The notes: generated by a model from the sequence alone, not told the origin. Numbered from the stretch's first letter, positions 24,801 through 38,300 are shown. The stretch is DNA of 64,000 nucleotides from Atherinomorus stipes (GCA_023101725.1 JALJCO010003904.1:40001-104000); one strand, 5' to 3'. Translations and numbers: made by a program.

Positions 24801-26743
24801 AGAGAGCGGGATCAGGATGTACAGATCCTGTCCTTATGCTGCAGCGGCTGCTGAACGAGGACCAATCAGAGAGCGGGATCAGGATGTACAGATCCTGTCC
24901 TTATGCTGCAGCGGCTGCTGAACGAGGACCAATCAGAGAGCGGGATCAGGATGTACAGATCCTGTCCTTATGCTGCAGCGGCTACTGAACGAGGACCAAT
25001 CAGAGAGCGGGATCAGGATGTACAGATCCTGTCCTTATGCTGCAGCGGCTGCTGAACGAGGACCAATCAGAGAGCGGGATCAGGATGTACAGATCCTGTC
25101 CTTATGCTGCAGCGGCTACTGAACGAGGACCAATCAGAGAGCGGGATCAGGATGTACAGATCCTGTCCTTATGCTGCAGCGGCTGCTGAACGAGGACCAA
25201 TCAGAGAGCAGGATCAGGATGTACAGATCCTGTCCTTATGCTGCAGCGGCTACTGAACGAGGACCAATCAGAGAGCGGGATCAGGATGTACAGATCCTGT
25301 CCTTATGCTGCAGCGGCTACTGAACGAGGACCAATCAGAGAGCGGGATCAGGATGTACAGATCCTGTCCTTATGCTGCAGCGGCTACTGAACGAGGACCA
25401 ATCAGAGAGCGGGATCAGGATGTACAGATCCTGTCCTTATGCTGCAGCGGCTACTGAACGAGGACCAATCAGAGAGCGGGATCAGGATGTACAGATCCTG
25501 TCCTTATGCTGCAGCGGCTGCTGAACGAGGACCAATCAGAGAGCAGGATCAGGATGTACAGATCCTGTCCTTATGCTGCAGCGGCTGCTGAACGAGGACC
25601 AATCAGAGAGCGGGATCAGGATGTACAGATCCTGTCCTTATGCTGCAGCGGCTACTGAACGAGGACCAATCAGAGAGCGGGATCAGGATGTACAGATCCT
25701 GTCCTTATGCTGCAGCGGCTGCTGAACGAGGACCAATCAGAGAGCGGGATCAGGATGTACAGATCCTGTCCTTATGCTGCAGCGGCTACTGAACGAGGAC
25801 CAATCAGAGAGCGGGATCAGGATGTACAGATCCTGTCCTTATGCTGCAGCAGCTACTGAACGAGGACCAATCAGAGAGCGGGATCAGGATGTACAGATCC
25901 TGTCCTTATGCTGCAGCGGCTGCTGAACGAGGACCAATCAGAGAGCGGGATCAGGATGTACAGATCCTGTCCTTATGCTGCAGCGGCTACTGAACGAGGA
26001 CCAATCAGAGAGCGGGATCAGGATGTACAGATCCTGTCCTTATGCTGCAGCGGCTGCTGAACGAGGACCAATCAGAGAGCAGGATCAGGATGTACAGATC
26101 CTGTCCTTATGCTGCAGCGGCTGCTGAACGAGGACCAATCAGAGAGCGGGATCAGGATGTACAGATCCTGTCCTTATGCTGCAGCGGCTACTGAACGAGG
26201 ACCAATCAGAGAGCGGGATCAGGATGTACAGATCCTGTCCTTATGCTGCAGCGGCTACTGAACGAGGACCAATCAGAGAGCGGGATCAGGATGTACAGAT
26301 CCTGTCCTTATGCTGCAGCGGCTGCTGAACGAGGACCAATCAGAGAGCGGGATCAGGATGTACAGATCCTGTCCTTATGCTGCAGCGGCTGCTGAACGAG
26401 GACCAATCAGAGAGCGGGATCAGGATGTACAGATCCTGTCCTTATGCTGCAGCGGCTGCTGAACGAGGACCAATCAGAGAGCGGGATCAGGATGTACAGA
26501 TCCTGTCCTTATGCTGCAGCGGCTGCTGAACGAGGACCAATCAGAGAGCGGGATCAGGATGTACAGATCCTGTCCTTATGCTGCAGCGGCTACTGAACGA
26601 GGACCAATCAGAGAGCAGGATCAGGATGTACAGATCCTGTCCTTATGCTGCAGCGGCTGCTGAACGAGGACCAATCAGAGAGCGGGATCAGGATGTACAG
26701 ATCCTGTCCTTATGCTGCAGCGGCTACTGAACGAGGACCAATC
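21842..26743. repeat. 67-bp minisatellite derived from LINE ORF2, about 73 copies
   Basis: Period of 67 bp, measured from gaggaccaatc starts at 21842, 21909 and 21976. The monomer runs gaggaccaatcagagagcgg, gatcaggatgtacagatcct, gtccttatgctgcagcggct, then gctgaac. The first copy is continuous in frame with the end of the Tx1 LINE ORF2 ([12 protein letters not shown]...LMLQRLL), so the array arose by tandem duplication of transposon coding sequence. Copies differ mainly at gctgctg/gctactg and gcggg/gcagg. Each unit holds a short hairpin, caggat-gtacag-atcctg. The last unit is truncated directly at the CATC microsatellite. Confidence 0.96.
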
Positions 26744-26745
26744 AG

Positions 26746-26780
26746 CCATCCATCTATCCATCCAGCCGTCCATCCATCTG

Positions 26781-26813
<33 letters not shown>

Positions 26814-27261
26814 CCATCCATCCAGCCATCCATCCATCCGTCCAGCCATCCATCCGTCCAGCCATCCATCCATCCACCCATCCCGCCATCCATGCAGCCA
26901 TCCATCCATGCATCCATCCATCCATCCATCCCGCCATCCGTCCATCCATCCATCCATGCATCCAGCCATCCATCCATCCCGCCATCCGTCCATCCATCCA
27001 TCCATCCGTCCAGCCATCCATCCATCCACCCATCCCGCCATCCATCCATCCATGCAGCCATCCATCCATCCATCCATCCATGCATCCCGCCATCCGTCCA
27101 TCCATCCATCCATGCATCCAGCCATCCGTCCATCCATCCATCCGTCCATCCATCCATCCAGCCATCCATCCATCCATCCATCCCGCCATCCGTCCATCCA
27201 TCCATCCATGCATCCAGCCATCCGTCCATCCATCCATCCGTCCATCCACCCATCCAGCCAT

Positions 27262-27292
<31 letters not shown>

Positions 27293-27540
27293 GCCATCCA
27301 TCCATCCATCCATCCCGCCATCCATCCATCCATCCATCCATCCCGCCATCCATCCGTCCATCCATCCATCCATGCATCCATCCATCCAGCCATCATCCAT
27401 CCATCCATCCATCCATCCATCCATCATCCAGCCATCATCCATCCATCCATCCATCCATCCATCCATCCATCCATCCATCCATCCAGCCATCCGTCCACCC
27501 CTCCATCCATCCATCCATCCATCCATCCATCCATCCATCT
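26746..27540. repeat. CATC tetranucleotide array with CCGT/CCAG/CCGC variants
   Basis: About 800 bp of 4-bp units (catc, gtcc, agcc, cgcc variants) joined without spacer to a truncated 67-bp monomer. It gives spurious open frames in all directions (HPSIHPS on plus, MDGWMDG on minus). Confidence 0.95.
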
Positions 27541-28194
27541 TTGTAACATGGCTTTCAGGTGTGGGCAGTAGTTGCATTGGCAGCACTCAAAATTTCTTCA
27601 GAAATGTTCTAGTTAACTAGTTAGTTAGTTCTAGTTAACTTCATAGCATATAGTAAATATAAATATGTAATGTATAAAAGTATACATATCGTGAAGTATT
27701 GCAAACAGATGTAACACAGAGCTCTTAGAACATGAAATAAACATTCATGAAGGCAGCATTACTGCTTCATCACCTGATTTAGGTAAGCTACAAGTTCTTC
27801 ACTGTTGTCATGGAGACAGCTGTCATCACAGTCACCTGCTGAAATATTTCACGCATTTTAAAAACAGGAAGCAACCACTACGTTTAACCGGCTAGTGTTC
27901 CCACTCTAATGGGTCCAACTGGAAAAAAGGTGCCTGCAAAAGGTTCGTAGGAACATGAAGAATCTGCTCCAACCGTTAAAAGTGGAATACATAAACGATC
28001 TAACTTGTTACTGGAATAAAAACGCGGCACTCAGCGACAGCGAATCCTATAAGGAGTAAGTCTCAGCGGTATTCTAGTGTACTTAATGATCGCTACGTCT
28101 GTTATCTGGATCCAATAATCTACTGGCTGATTTAGGAAGAAAAGAGCTGGTGATGATCAGATCTGCTCTCTAGTCTCTGGTGTAGAGCCAACCT
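27541..28194. other. Unassigned intronic sequence
   Basis: AT-richer unique sequence inside the 21-kb srpk3 intron, with no open frame, RNA gene or inverted-repeat ends that I can recognise. It includes a small run of repeated tagtta/ctagttaa motifs near 27610-27645. The right part may be further decayed LINE sequence leading into the reverse-transcriptase remnant. Confidence 0.5.
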
Positions 28195-28525
28195 TTGCTT
28201 GCCTCATAGATGTTCAGAAAGCCTTTCGCAGTAATGGAGATGTATTCAGTTACTTGTGATTACAAATAGGTATTGATGGTAAATTTTATGATTCAGTTGA
28301 GGCTGTTTATGAAGATCCTGTATCCTGTGTTCAGGTAGGACTTCACTGATTGGTTCCCCACATTGTACGCATTAAACAGAGGGACGTGTCGTCTCCCACA
28401 TACATGACAATGATCTGGTGCACGAAGAAAAGCAGCAGATGAATGAGGGCGGCTTCAAACGCTGGATCTGTTATACGCTGATGACTTAGTGCTAATTGCA
28501 GAAAATGAAACAGAGCTGAATCAGG
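28195..28525 (+). pseudogene. Decayed reverse transcriptase fragment of a second LINE family
   Basis: With stops and shifts, the plus strand reads FACLIDVQKAF (motif A-like), GIDGKFYDSVEAVYEDPVSC and VGLH, and after a frameshift YADDLVLIAENETELNQAG (motif C). These are hallmarks of a non-LTR reverse transcriptase but differ from the Tx1 element 7 kb to the left, for example AYADDITVC there. It is heavily degraded. Its last readable codons run straight into the 5-bp array. I do not assign the clade. Confidence 0.7.
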
Positions 28526-29810
28526 CTGGTCTGGTCCGGTCCGATCCGGTCTGGTCCGGTCTGGTCCGGTCTGGTCCGGTCTGGTCTGGGCCGGTCTGGT
28601 CCGGTCTGGTCTGGTCCGGTCTGGTCTGGGCCGGTCCGGTCTGGTCTGGTCTGGTCTGGTCCCGTCCGGTCCGGTCTGGTCCGGTCCGGTTTGGTCTGGT
28701 CCGGTCTGGTCCGGTCTGGTCTGGTCCGGTCCGGTCTGGTCTGGTCTGGTCCGGTCTGGTCTGGTCCGGTCTGGTCTCGTCCGGTCTGGTCCGGTCCGGT
28801 CTGGTCCGGTCTGGGCCGGTCCGGTCCGGTCTGGTCTGGTCCGGTCTGGTCTGGTCTGGTCCGGTCTGGTCTGGATCGGTCCGGTCTGGGCTGGTCTGGT
28901 CCAGTCCGGTCCGGTCTGGTCCGGTCCGGTTTGGTCTGGTCCGGTCTGGTCTGGTCCGGTTCGGTCTGGGCCGGTCTGGTCTGGGCCGGTCTGGTCTGGT
29001 CTGGTCTGGTCAGGTCCGGTCCGGTCTGGTCTGGTCCGGTCTGGTCTGGGCCGGTCTGGTCTGGTCTGGTCTGGTCAGGTCCGGTCCGGTCTGGTCTGGT
29101 CCGGTCTGGTCTGGTCCGGTTTGGTCTGGTCCTGTCCGGTCTGGTCCGGTCTGGGCCGGTCTGGTCTGGTCTGGTCCGGTCTGTTCTGGTCTGGTCTGGT
29201 CTGGTCCGGTCTGGTCTGGTCCGGTCCGGTCCAGTCTGGGCTGGTCTGGTCCAGTCCAGTCTGGGCCAGTCCAGTCCGGTCCGGTCCGGTTTGGTCTGGT
29301 CCGGTCTGGTCCGGTCTGGTCTGGTCCGGTCCGGTCCGGTCTGGGCTGGTCTGGGCCGGTCTGGTCCGGTGTGGTCCGGTCTGGTCCGGTCTGGTCTGGT
29401 CCGGTCCGGTCTGGTCCGGTCTGGTCCGGTCTGGTCTGGTCTGGTCTGGTCCGGTCTGGTCCGGTCTGGTCCGGTCCGGTCTGGTCCGGTCTGGTCCGGT
29501 CTGGTCTGATCCGGTCCGGTCTGGTCTGGTCCGGTCTGGTCTGGTCCGGTCTGGTCTGGTCTGGTCCGGTCTGGTCTGGTCCGGTCTGGTCTGGTCCGGT
29601 CTGGTCCGGTCTGGGCCAGTCTGGTCTGGTCCGGTCTGGTCTGGTCCGGTCTGGTCCGGTCTGGTCCGGTCTGGGCCAGTCTGGTCTGGTCCGGTCTGGT
29701 CTGGTCCGGTCTGGTCTGGTCTGGTCCGGTCTGGTCTGGTCCGGTCTGGGCCAGTCTGGTCTGGTCCGGTCTGGTCTGGTCCGGTCTGGTCCGGTCTGGG
29801 CCAGTCCGGT
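28526..29810. repeat. 5-bp array (ggtcc/ggtct), about 1.3 kb
   Basis: Pentamers ggtct and ggtcc in irregular alternation, with occasional gggcc and ggtca. The phase starts at the end of the decayed reverse transcriptase (caggctggtctggtccggtc). It ends 40 bp before the donor side of the 26-nt srpk3 microexon. The long open frames (LVWSGPVWSG on plus, RPDQTGPDQT on minus) are repeat artefacts. Confidence 0.95.
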
Positions 29811-29850
29811 GAAGAAGAGAACGGAGCAGGCGTCACACCTGGACACTCAC

Positions 29851-29876
29851 CTGCGGGTCCCTGGGAGCCATGCTAA
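29851..29876 (-). CDS. srpk3: srpk3 26-nt microexon
   Basis: Very strong 3' splice signal: about 50 bp of nearly pure pyrimidine on the minus strand (29930-29881), ending ctgtccgtag before 29876. The donor is cccgcag|gtgagtgtcc after 29851. Joined to the previous exon, which ends in phase 1, it encodes VSMAPRDPQ. SRPK1, SRPK2 and SRPK3 have VSTAP at exactly this place, after APPPSGSx and before GK[IML]SKNK. The exon ends in phase 0, which does not fit the next exon as written (see 8976). Confidence 0.75.
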
Positions 29877-30062
29877 CTACGGACAGACAGGAGGGACGGC
29901 AGGAGGAAAGACAGACGGACAGACAGGAGAAACAGCAGTTAGAAACCCAGGAAGCAGGTGGCGGCTCCTGGTGTTACCATGGAAACCACCAATGAAACCA
30001 CAGTTCCCAGTAACTCACGCTGGCCTGTCCCGGTCCACTCTGTCCAAACCAGCCACTCATTA

Positions 30063-30344
<282 letters not shown>

Positions 30345-30362
<18 letters not shown>

Positions 30363-32355
30363 AGTCAACGAGTCCATGAAGGTCCACAAGTCAACGAGTC
30401 CATGAAGGTCCACGAGTCAGAGAGTCCATGAAGGTCCACGAGTCAGAGAGTCCATGAAGGTCCACGAGTCAGCGAGTCCATGAAGGTCCACGAGTCAGCG
30501 AGTCCATGAAGGTCCACGAGTCAACGAGTCCATGAAGGTCCACGAGTCAGAGAGTCCATGAAGGTCCACGAGTCAGAGAGTCCATGAAGGTCCACGAGTC
30601 AGCGAGTCCATGAAGGTCCACGAGTCAACGAGTCCATGAAGGTCCACGAGTCAGAGAGTCCATGAAGGTCCACGAGTCAGCGAGTCCATGAAGGTCCACG
30701 AGTCAACGAGTCCATGAAGGTCCACGAGTCAGCGAGTCCATGAAGGTCCACGAGTCAACGAGTCCATGAAGGTCCACGAGTCAGCGAGTCCGTGAAGGTC
30801 CACGAGTCAGCGAGTCCGTGAAGGTCCAAAAGTCAACGAGTCCATGAAGGTCCACAAGTCAACGAGTCCATGAAGGTCCACGAGTCAGCGAGTCCATGAA
30901 GGTCCACGAGTCAGCGAGTCCATGAAGGTCCACAAGTCAACGAGTCCATGAAGGTCCACGAGTCAGCGAGTCCATGAAGGTCCACGAGTCAGCGAGTCCA
31001 TGAAGGTCCACGAGTCAGCGAGTCCATGAAGGTCCACGAGTCAGCGAGTCATGAAGGTCATGAAGGTCCACGAGTCAGCGAGTCCATGAAGGTCCACGAG
31101 TCAGCGAGTCCATGAAGGTCCACGAGTCAGCGAGTCCATGAAGGTCCACGAGTCAGCGAGTCTGTGAAGGTCCACAAGTCAACGAGTCCATGAAGGTCCA
31201 CAAGTCAACGAGTCCATGAAGGTCCACGAGTCAGAGAGTCCATGAAGGTCCACGAGTCAGCGAGTCCATGAAGGTCCACGAGTCAACGAGTCCATGAAGG
31301 TCCACGAGTCAGAGAGTCCATGAAGGTCCACGAGTCAGCGAGTCCATGAAGGTCCACGAGTCAGCGAGTCCATGAAGGTCCACGAGTCAACGAGTCCATG
31401 AAGGTCCACGAGTCAGCGAGTCCATGAAGGTCCACGAGCCAGCGAGTCTGTGAAGGTCCACGAGTCAGCGAGTCTGTGAAGGTCCACGAGCCAGCGAGTC
31501 TGTGAAGGTCCACGAGCCAGCGAGTCTGTGAAGGTCCACGAGCCAGCGAGTCTGTGAAGGTCCACGAGCCAGCGAGTCTGTGAAGGTCCACAAGTCAGCG
31601 AGTCCGTGAAGGTCCACGAGCCAGCAAGTCCATGAAGGTCCACAAGTCAGCAAGTCTGTGAAGGTCCACAAGTCAGCAAGTCCATGAAGGTCTACGAGCC
31701 AGCGAGTCCATGAAAGTCCAAGAGCCAGCGAGTCCATGAAAGTTCAAGAGCCAGCGAGTCCATGAAGGTCTACGAGCCAGCGAGTCTGTGAAGGTCTACG
31801 AGTCAGCGAGTCCATGAAGGTTTACGAGTCAGTGAGTCTGCGAAGGTCTACGAGTCAGCGAGTCCATGAAGGTCCACAAGTCAGCGAGTCCATGAAGGTC
31901 TACGAGTCAGCAAGTCCATGAAGGTTTACGAGCCAGTGAGTCTGTGAAGGTCTACGAGTCAGAGAGTCCATGAAGGTCTACGAGTCAGCGAGTCCATGAA
32001 GGTCTACGAGTCAGCGAGTCCATGAAGGTCTACGAGTCAGCGAGTCCATGAAGGTCCACAAGTCAGCGAGTCCATGAAGGTCTACGAGCCAGCAAGTCCA
32101 TGAAGGTTTACGAGCCAGTGAGTCTGTGAAGGTCTACGAGTCAGCGAGTCCATGAAGGTCCACGAGACAGCGAGTCCATGAAGGTCCACAAGTCAGCGAG
32201 TCCATGAAGGTCCACGAGACAGCGAGTCCATGAAGGTCCACAAGTCAGCGAGTCCATGAAGGTCCACGAGTCCATGAAGGTCCACGAGACAGCGAGTCCA
32301 TGAAGGACCTGCCAGATGTAACAAGTCCAAGTCAGCGGGTCTGTGAGGGTCTACA
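30345..32355. repeat. 26-bp minisatellite (cacgagtcagcgagtccatg + aaggtc), about 77 copies
   Basis: Head-to-tail 26-bp units with variation at agc/aac/aga and catg/tgtg. Its left edge grades into the 61-bp duplication next to the catalytic-loop exon, and its right edge into the 27-bp array at about 32.36 kb. It lies in the 11.4-kb srpk3 intron. Confidence 0.95.
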
Positions 32356-32364
32356 AGTCAGTGA

Positions 32365-35300
32365 GTACACGTCTGTGAAGGTGAAGTGTTATTACACGTC
32401 TGTGAAGGTGAAGTGTTATTACACGTCTGTGAAGGTGAAGTGTTATTACACGTCTGTGAAGGTGAAGTGTTATTACACGTCTGTGAAGTGTTATTACACG
32501 TCTGTGAAGGTGAAGTGTTGTTACACGTCTGTGAAGGTGAAGTGCTATCACACGTCTGTGAAGGTGAAGTGTTATTACACGTCTGTGAAGGTGAAGTGTT
32601 ATCACACGTCTGTGAATGTGAAGTGTTATCACACGTCTGTGAAGGTGAAGTGTTATCACACGTCTGTGAAGGTGAGGTGTTATCACACGTCTGTGAAGGT
32701 GAAGTATTATTACACATCTGTGAAGGTGAAGTGTTATCACACGTCTGTGAAGGTGAAGTGTTATTGCACGTCTGTGAAGGTGAAGTGTTATCACACGTCT
32801 GTGAAGGTGAAGTATTATTACACGTCTGTGAAGGTGAAGTATTATTGCACGTCTGTGAAGGTGAAGTGCTATCACACGTCTGTGAAGGTGAAGTATTATT
32901 ACACATCTGTGAAGGTGAAGTGTTATTACACGTCTGTGAAGGTGAAGTGTTATTACACGTCTGTGAAGGTGAAGTGTTATTACACGTCTGTGAAGGTGAA
33001 GTGTTATCACATCTGTGAAGGTGAAGTGTTATTACACGTCTGTGAAGGTGAAGTGTTATCACGTCTGTGAAGGTGAAGTGTTATTACACGTCTGTGAAGG
33101 TGAAGTGTTAGTGAAGGTGAAGTGTTATTACACGTCTGTGAAGGTGAAGTGTTATCACGTCTGTGAAGGTGAAGTGTTATTACACGTCTGTGAAGGTGAA
33201 GTGTTATCACGTCTGTGAAGGTGAAGTGTTATTACACATCTGTGAAGGTGAAGTGTTATTACACATCTGTGAAGGTGAAGTGTTATCACGTCTGTGAAGG
33301 TGAAGTGTTATTACACGTCTGTGAAGGTGAAGTGTTATTTCACATCTGTGAAGGTGAAGTGTTATTACACCTTTCTGAAGGTGAAGTGTTATTACACCTC
33401 TGTGAAGGTGAAGTGTTATTACACCTCTGTGAAGGTGAAGTGTTATTACACGTCTGTGAAGGTGAAGTGTTATTTCACATCTGTGAAGGTGAAGTGTTAT
33501 TACACGTCTGTGAAGGTGAAGTGTTATCACATCTGTGAAGGTGAAGTGTTATTACACCTTTCTGAAGGTGAAGTGTTATTACAAGTCTGTGAAGGTGAAG
33601 TGTTATTACATGTCTGTGAAGGTGAAGTGTTAGTGAAGGCTAAGTGTTATTACACCTTTCTGAAGGTGAAGTGTTATTACAAGTCTGTGAAGGTGAAGTG
33701 CTATCACACGTCTGTGAAGGTGAAGTGCTATCACACGTCTGTGAAGGTGAAGTGTTATTACACGTCTGTGAAGGTGAAGTGTTATCACGTCTGTGAAGGT
33801 GAAGTGTTATCACGTGTGAGGGGTTATTACACGTCTGTGAAGGTGAAGTGTTAGTGAAGGCTAAGTGTTATTACACCTTTCTGAAGGTGAAGTGTTATTA
33901 CAAGTCTGTGAAGGTGAAGTGCTATCACACGTCTGTGAAGGTGAAGTGTTATTACACGTCTGTGAAGGTGAAGTGCTATCACACGTCTGTGAAGGTGAAG
34001 TGCTATCACACGTCTGTGAAGGTGAAGTGTTATTACACGTCTGTGAAGGTGAAGTGCTATCACACGTCTGTGAAGGTGAAGTGTTATTACACGTCTGTGA
34101 AGGTGAAGTGCTATCACACGTCTGTGAAGGTGAAGTATTATTACACGTCTGTGAAGGTGAAGTGCTATCACACGTCTGTGAAGGTGAAGTGTTATTACAC
34201 GTCTGTGAAGGTGAAGTGTTATTACACGTCTGTGAAGGTGAAGTGTTATTACACGTCTGTGAAGGTGAAGTGTTATTACACGTCTGTGAAGGTGAAGTGT
34301 TAGTGAAGGTGAAGTGTTATTACACGTCTGAAGGTGAAGTGTTATCACGTCTGTGAAGGTGAAGTGTTATTACACGTCTGTGAAGGTGAAGTGTTATTAC
34401 ACGTCTGTGAAGGTGAAGTGTTATCACGTCTGTGAAGGTGAAGTGTTATTACACATCTGTGAAGGTGAAGTGTTATTACACATTTGTGAAGGTGAAGTGT
34501 TATCACGTCTGTGAAGGTGAAGTGTTATTACACGTCTGTGAAGGTGAAGTGTTATTTCACATCTGTGAAGGTGAAGTGTTATTATACCTTTCTGAAGGTG
34601 AAGTGTTATTACACCTCTGTGAAGGTGAAGTGTTATTACACGTCTGTGAAGGTGAAGTGTTATCACATCTGTGAAGGTGAAGTGTTATTACACCTTTCTG
34701 AAGGTGAAGTGTTATTACAAGTCTGTGAAGGTGAAGTGTTATTACATGTCTGTGAAGGTGAAGTGTTAGTGAAGGCTAAGTGTTATTACACCTTTCTGAA
34801 GGTGAAGTGTTATTACAAGTCTGTGAAGGTGAAGTGTTATTACATGTCTGTGAAGGTGAAGTGTTAGTGAAGGCTAAGTGTTATTACACCTTTCTGAAGG
34901 TGAAGTGTTATTTCACATTTGTGAAGGTGAAGTGTTATTACACGTCTGTGAAGGTGAAGTGTTATTACACCTCTGTGAAGGTGAGGTGTTATTACACCTT
35001 TCTGAAGGTGAAGTGTTATTACACCTCTGTGAAGGTGAAGTGTTATTACACGTCTGTGAAGGTGAAGTGTTATTACACATTTGTGAAGGTGAAGTGTTAT
35101 TACACCTTTCTGAAGGTGAAGTGTTATTTCACATTTGTGAAGGTGAAGTGTTATTACACGTCTGTGAAGGTGAAGTGTTATTACACCTCTGTGAAGGTGA
35201 GGTGTTATTACACCTTTCTGAAGGTGAAGTGTTATTACACCTCTGTGAAGGTGAAGTGCTATCACACGTCTGTGAAGGTGAAGTGTTATTACACGTCTGT

Positions 35301-38300
35301 GAAGGTGAAGTGCTATCACAAGTCTGTGAAGGTGAAGTGCTATCACACGTCTGTGAAGGTGAAGTGTTATTACACGTCTGTGAAGGTGAAGTGCTATCAC
35401 ACGTCTGTGAAGGTGAAGTATTATTACACGTCTGTGAAGGTGAAGTGCTATCACACGTCTGTGAAGGTGAAGTGTTATTACACGTCTGTGAAGGTGAAGT
35501 GTTATTACACGTCTGTGAAGGTGAAGTGTTATCACGTCTGTGAAGGTGAAGTGTTATTACACGTCTGTGAAGGTGAAGTGTTATGAAGGTGTGAAGGTGA
35601 AGTGTTATTACACATCTGTGAAGGTGAAGTGTTATTACACATTTGTGAAGGTGAAGTGTTATCACGTCTGTGAAGGTGAAGTGTTATTACACGTCTGTGA
35701 AGGTGAAGTGTTATTTCACATCTGTGAAGGTGAAGTGTTATTATACCTTTCTGAAGGTGAAGTGTTATTACACCTCTGTGAAGGTGAAGTGTTATTACAC
35801 GTCTGTGAAGGTGAAGTGTTATCACATCTGTGAAGGTGAAGTGTTATCACATCTGTGAAGGTGAAGTGTTATTACCCCTTTCTGAAGGTGAAGTGTTATT
35901 ACAAGTCTGTGAAGGTGAAGTGTTATTACATGTCTGTGAAGGTGAAGTGTTAGTGAAGGCTAAGTGTTATTACACCTTTCTGAAGGTGAAGTGTTATTAC
36001 AAGTCTGTGAAGGTGAAGTGTTATTACATGTCTGTGAAGGTGAAGTGTTAGTGAAGGCTAAGTGTTATTACACCTTTCTGAAGGTGAAGTGTTATTTCAC
36101 ATTTGTGAAGGTGAAGTGTTATTACACGTCTGTGAAGGTGAAGTGTTATTACACCTCTGTGAAGGTGAGGTGTTATTACACCTTTCTGAAGGTGAAGTGT
36201 TATTACACCTCTGTGAAGGTGAAGTGTTATTACACGTCTGTGAAGGTGAAGTGTTATTACACATTTGTGAAGGTGAAGTGTTATTACACCTTTCTGAAGG
36301 TGAAGTGTAATTACAAGTCTGTGAAGGTGAAGTGTTATTACACGTCTGTGAAGGTGAAGTGTTATTACACATTTGTGAAGGTGAAGTGTTATTACACCTT
36401 TCTGAAGGTGAAGTGTAATTACAAGTCTGTGAAGGTGAAGTGTAATTACAAGTCTGTGAAGGTGAAGTGTTATTACACGTCTGTGAAGGTGAAGTGTTAT
36501 TACACGTCTGTGAAGGTGAAGTGTTATTACACCTCTGTGAAGGTGAAGTGTTATTACACCTTTCTGAAGGTGAAGTGTTATTACACCTCTGTGAAGGTGA
36601 AGTGTTATTACACGTCTGTGAAGGTGAAGTGTTATTACACGTCTGTGAAGGTGAAGTGTTATTACACCTTTCTGAAGGTGATTTGTAATTACAAGTCTGT
36701 GAAGGTGAAGTGTTATTACACGTCTGTGAAGGTGAAGTGTTATTACACATTTGTGAAGGTGAAGTGTTATTACACCTTTCTGAAGGTGAAGTGTAATACA
36801 AGTCTGTGAAGGTGAAGTGTTATTACACGTCTGTGAAGGTGAAGTGTTATTACACATCTGTGAAGGTGAAGTGTTATTACACGTCTGTGAAGGTGAAGTG
36901 TTATTACACCTCTGTGAAGGTGAAGTGTTATTGCACCTCTGTGAAGGTGAAGTGTTATTACACCTTTCTGAAGGTGAAGTGTTATTACACCTCTGTGAAG
37001 GTGAAGTGTTTACACATTTGTGAAGGTGAAGTGTTATTACACGTCTGTGAAGGTGAAGTGTTATTACACCTCTGTGAAGGTGAAGTGTTATTACACCTCT
37101 GTGAAGGTGAAGTGTTATTACACCTCTGTGAAGGTGAAGTGTTATTACACGTCTGTGAAGGTGAAGTGTTATTACACATTTGTGAAGGTGAAGTGTTATC
37201 ACACGTCTGTGAAGGTGAAGTGTTATTACACGTCTGTGAAGGTGAAGTGTTATTACACGTCTGTGAAGGTGAAGTGTTATTACACGTCTGTGAAGGTGAA
37301 GTGTTATTACACGTCTGTGAAGGTGAAGTGTTATTACACATCTGTGAAGGTGAAGTGTTATTACACGTCTGTGAAGGTGAAGTGTTATTTCACATTTGTG
37401 AAGGTGAAGTGTTATTACACCTTTCTGAAGGTGAAGTGTTATTACACGTCTGTGAAGGTGAAGTGTTATTACACCTCTGTGAAGGTGAAGTGTTATTACA
37501 CCTCTGTGAAGGTGAAGTGTTATTACACGTCTGTGAAGGTGAAGTGTTATTACACATTTGTGAAGGTGAAGTGTTATCACACGTCTGTGAAGGTGAAGTG
37601 TTATTACACGTCTGTGAAGGTGAAGTGTTATTACACGTCTGTGAAGGTGAAGTGTTATTACACATCTGTGAAGGTGAAGTGTTATTACACGTCTGTGAAG
37701 GTGAAGTGTTTTTTCACATTTGTGAAGGTGAAGTGTTATTACACCTTTCTGAAGGTGAAGTGTTATTACACGTCTGTGAAGGTGAAGTGTTATTACACGT
37801 CTGTGAAGGTGAAGTGTTATTACACATCTGTGAAGGTGAAGTGTTATTACACCTTTCTGAAGGTGAAGTGTTATTACACGTCTGTGAAGGTGAAGTGTTA
37901 TTACACATCTGTGAAGGTGAAGTGTTATTACATGTCTGTGAAGGTGAAGTGTTATTTCACATTTGTGAAGGTGAAGTGTTATTACACCTTTCTGAAGGTG
38001 AAGTGTTATTACACCTCTGTGAAGGTGAAGTGTTATTACACCTTTCTGAAGGTGAAGTGTTATTACACCTCTGTGAAGGTGAAGTGTTATTACACATTTG
38101 TGAAGGTGAAGTGTTATTACACGTCTGTGAAGGTGAAGTGTTATTACACATTTGTGAAGGTGAAGTGTTATTACACGTCTGTGAAGGTGAAGTGTTATTT
38201 CACATTTGTGAAGGTGAAGTGTTATTACACCTTTCTGAAGGTGAAGTGTTATTACACGTCTGTGAAGGTGAAGTGTTATTGCACCTCTGTGAAGGTGAAG

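Noticed and set aside
26645..27620. HPSIHPS and MDGWMDG repeat proteins
   Set aside because: Frames of the CATC microsatellite.
30000..30030. Possible 21-nt microexon between cag and gtgagt on the minus strand
   Set aside because: Its peptide (EWTGTGQ) has no SRPK match and its acceptor is poor; the 26-nt microexon at 29851-29876 fits the conserved VSxAP block.
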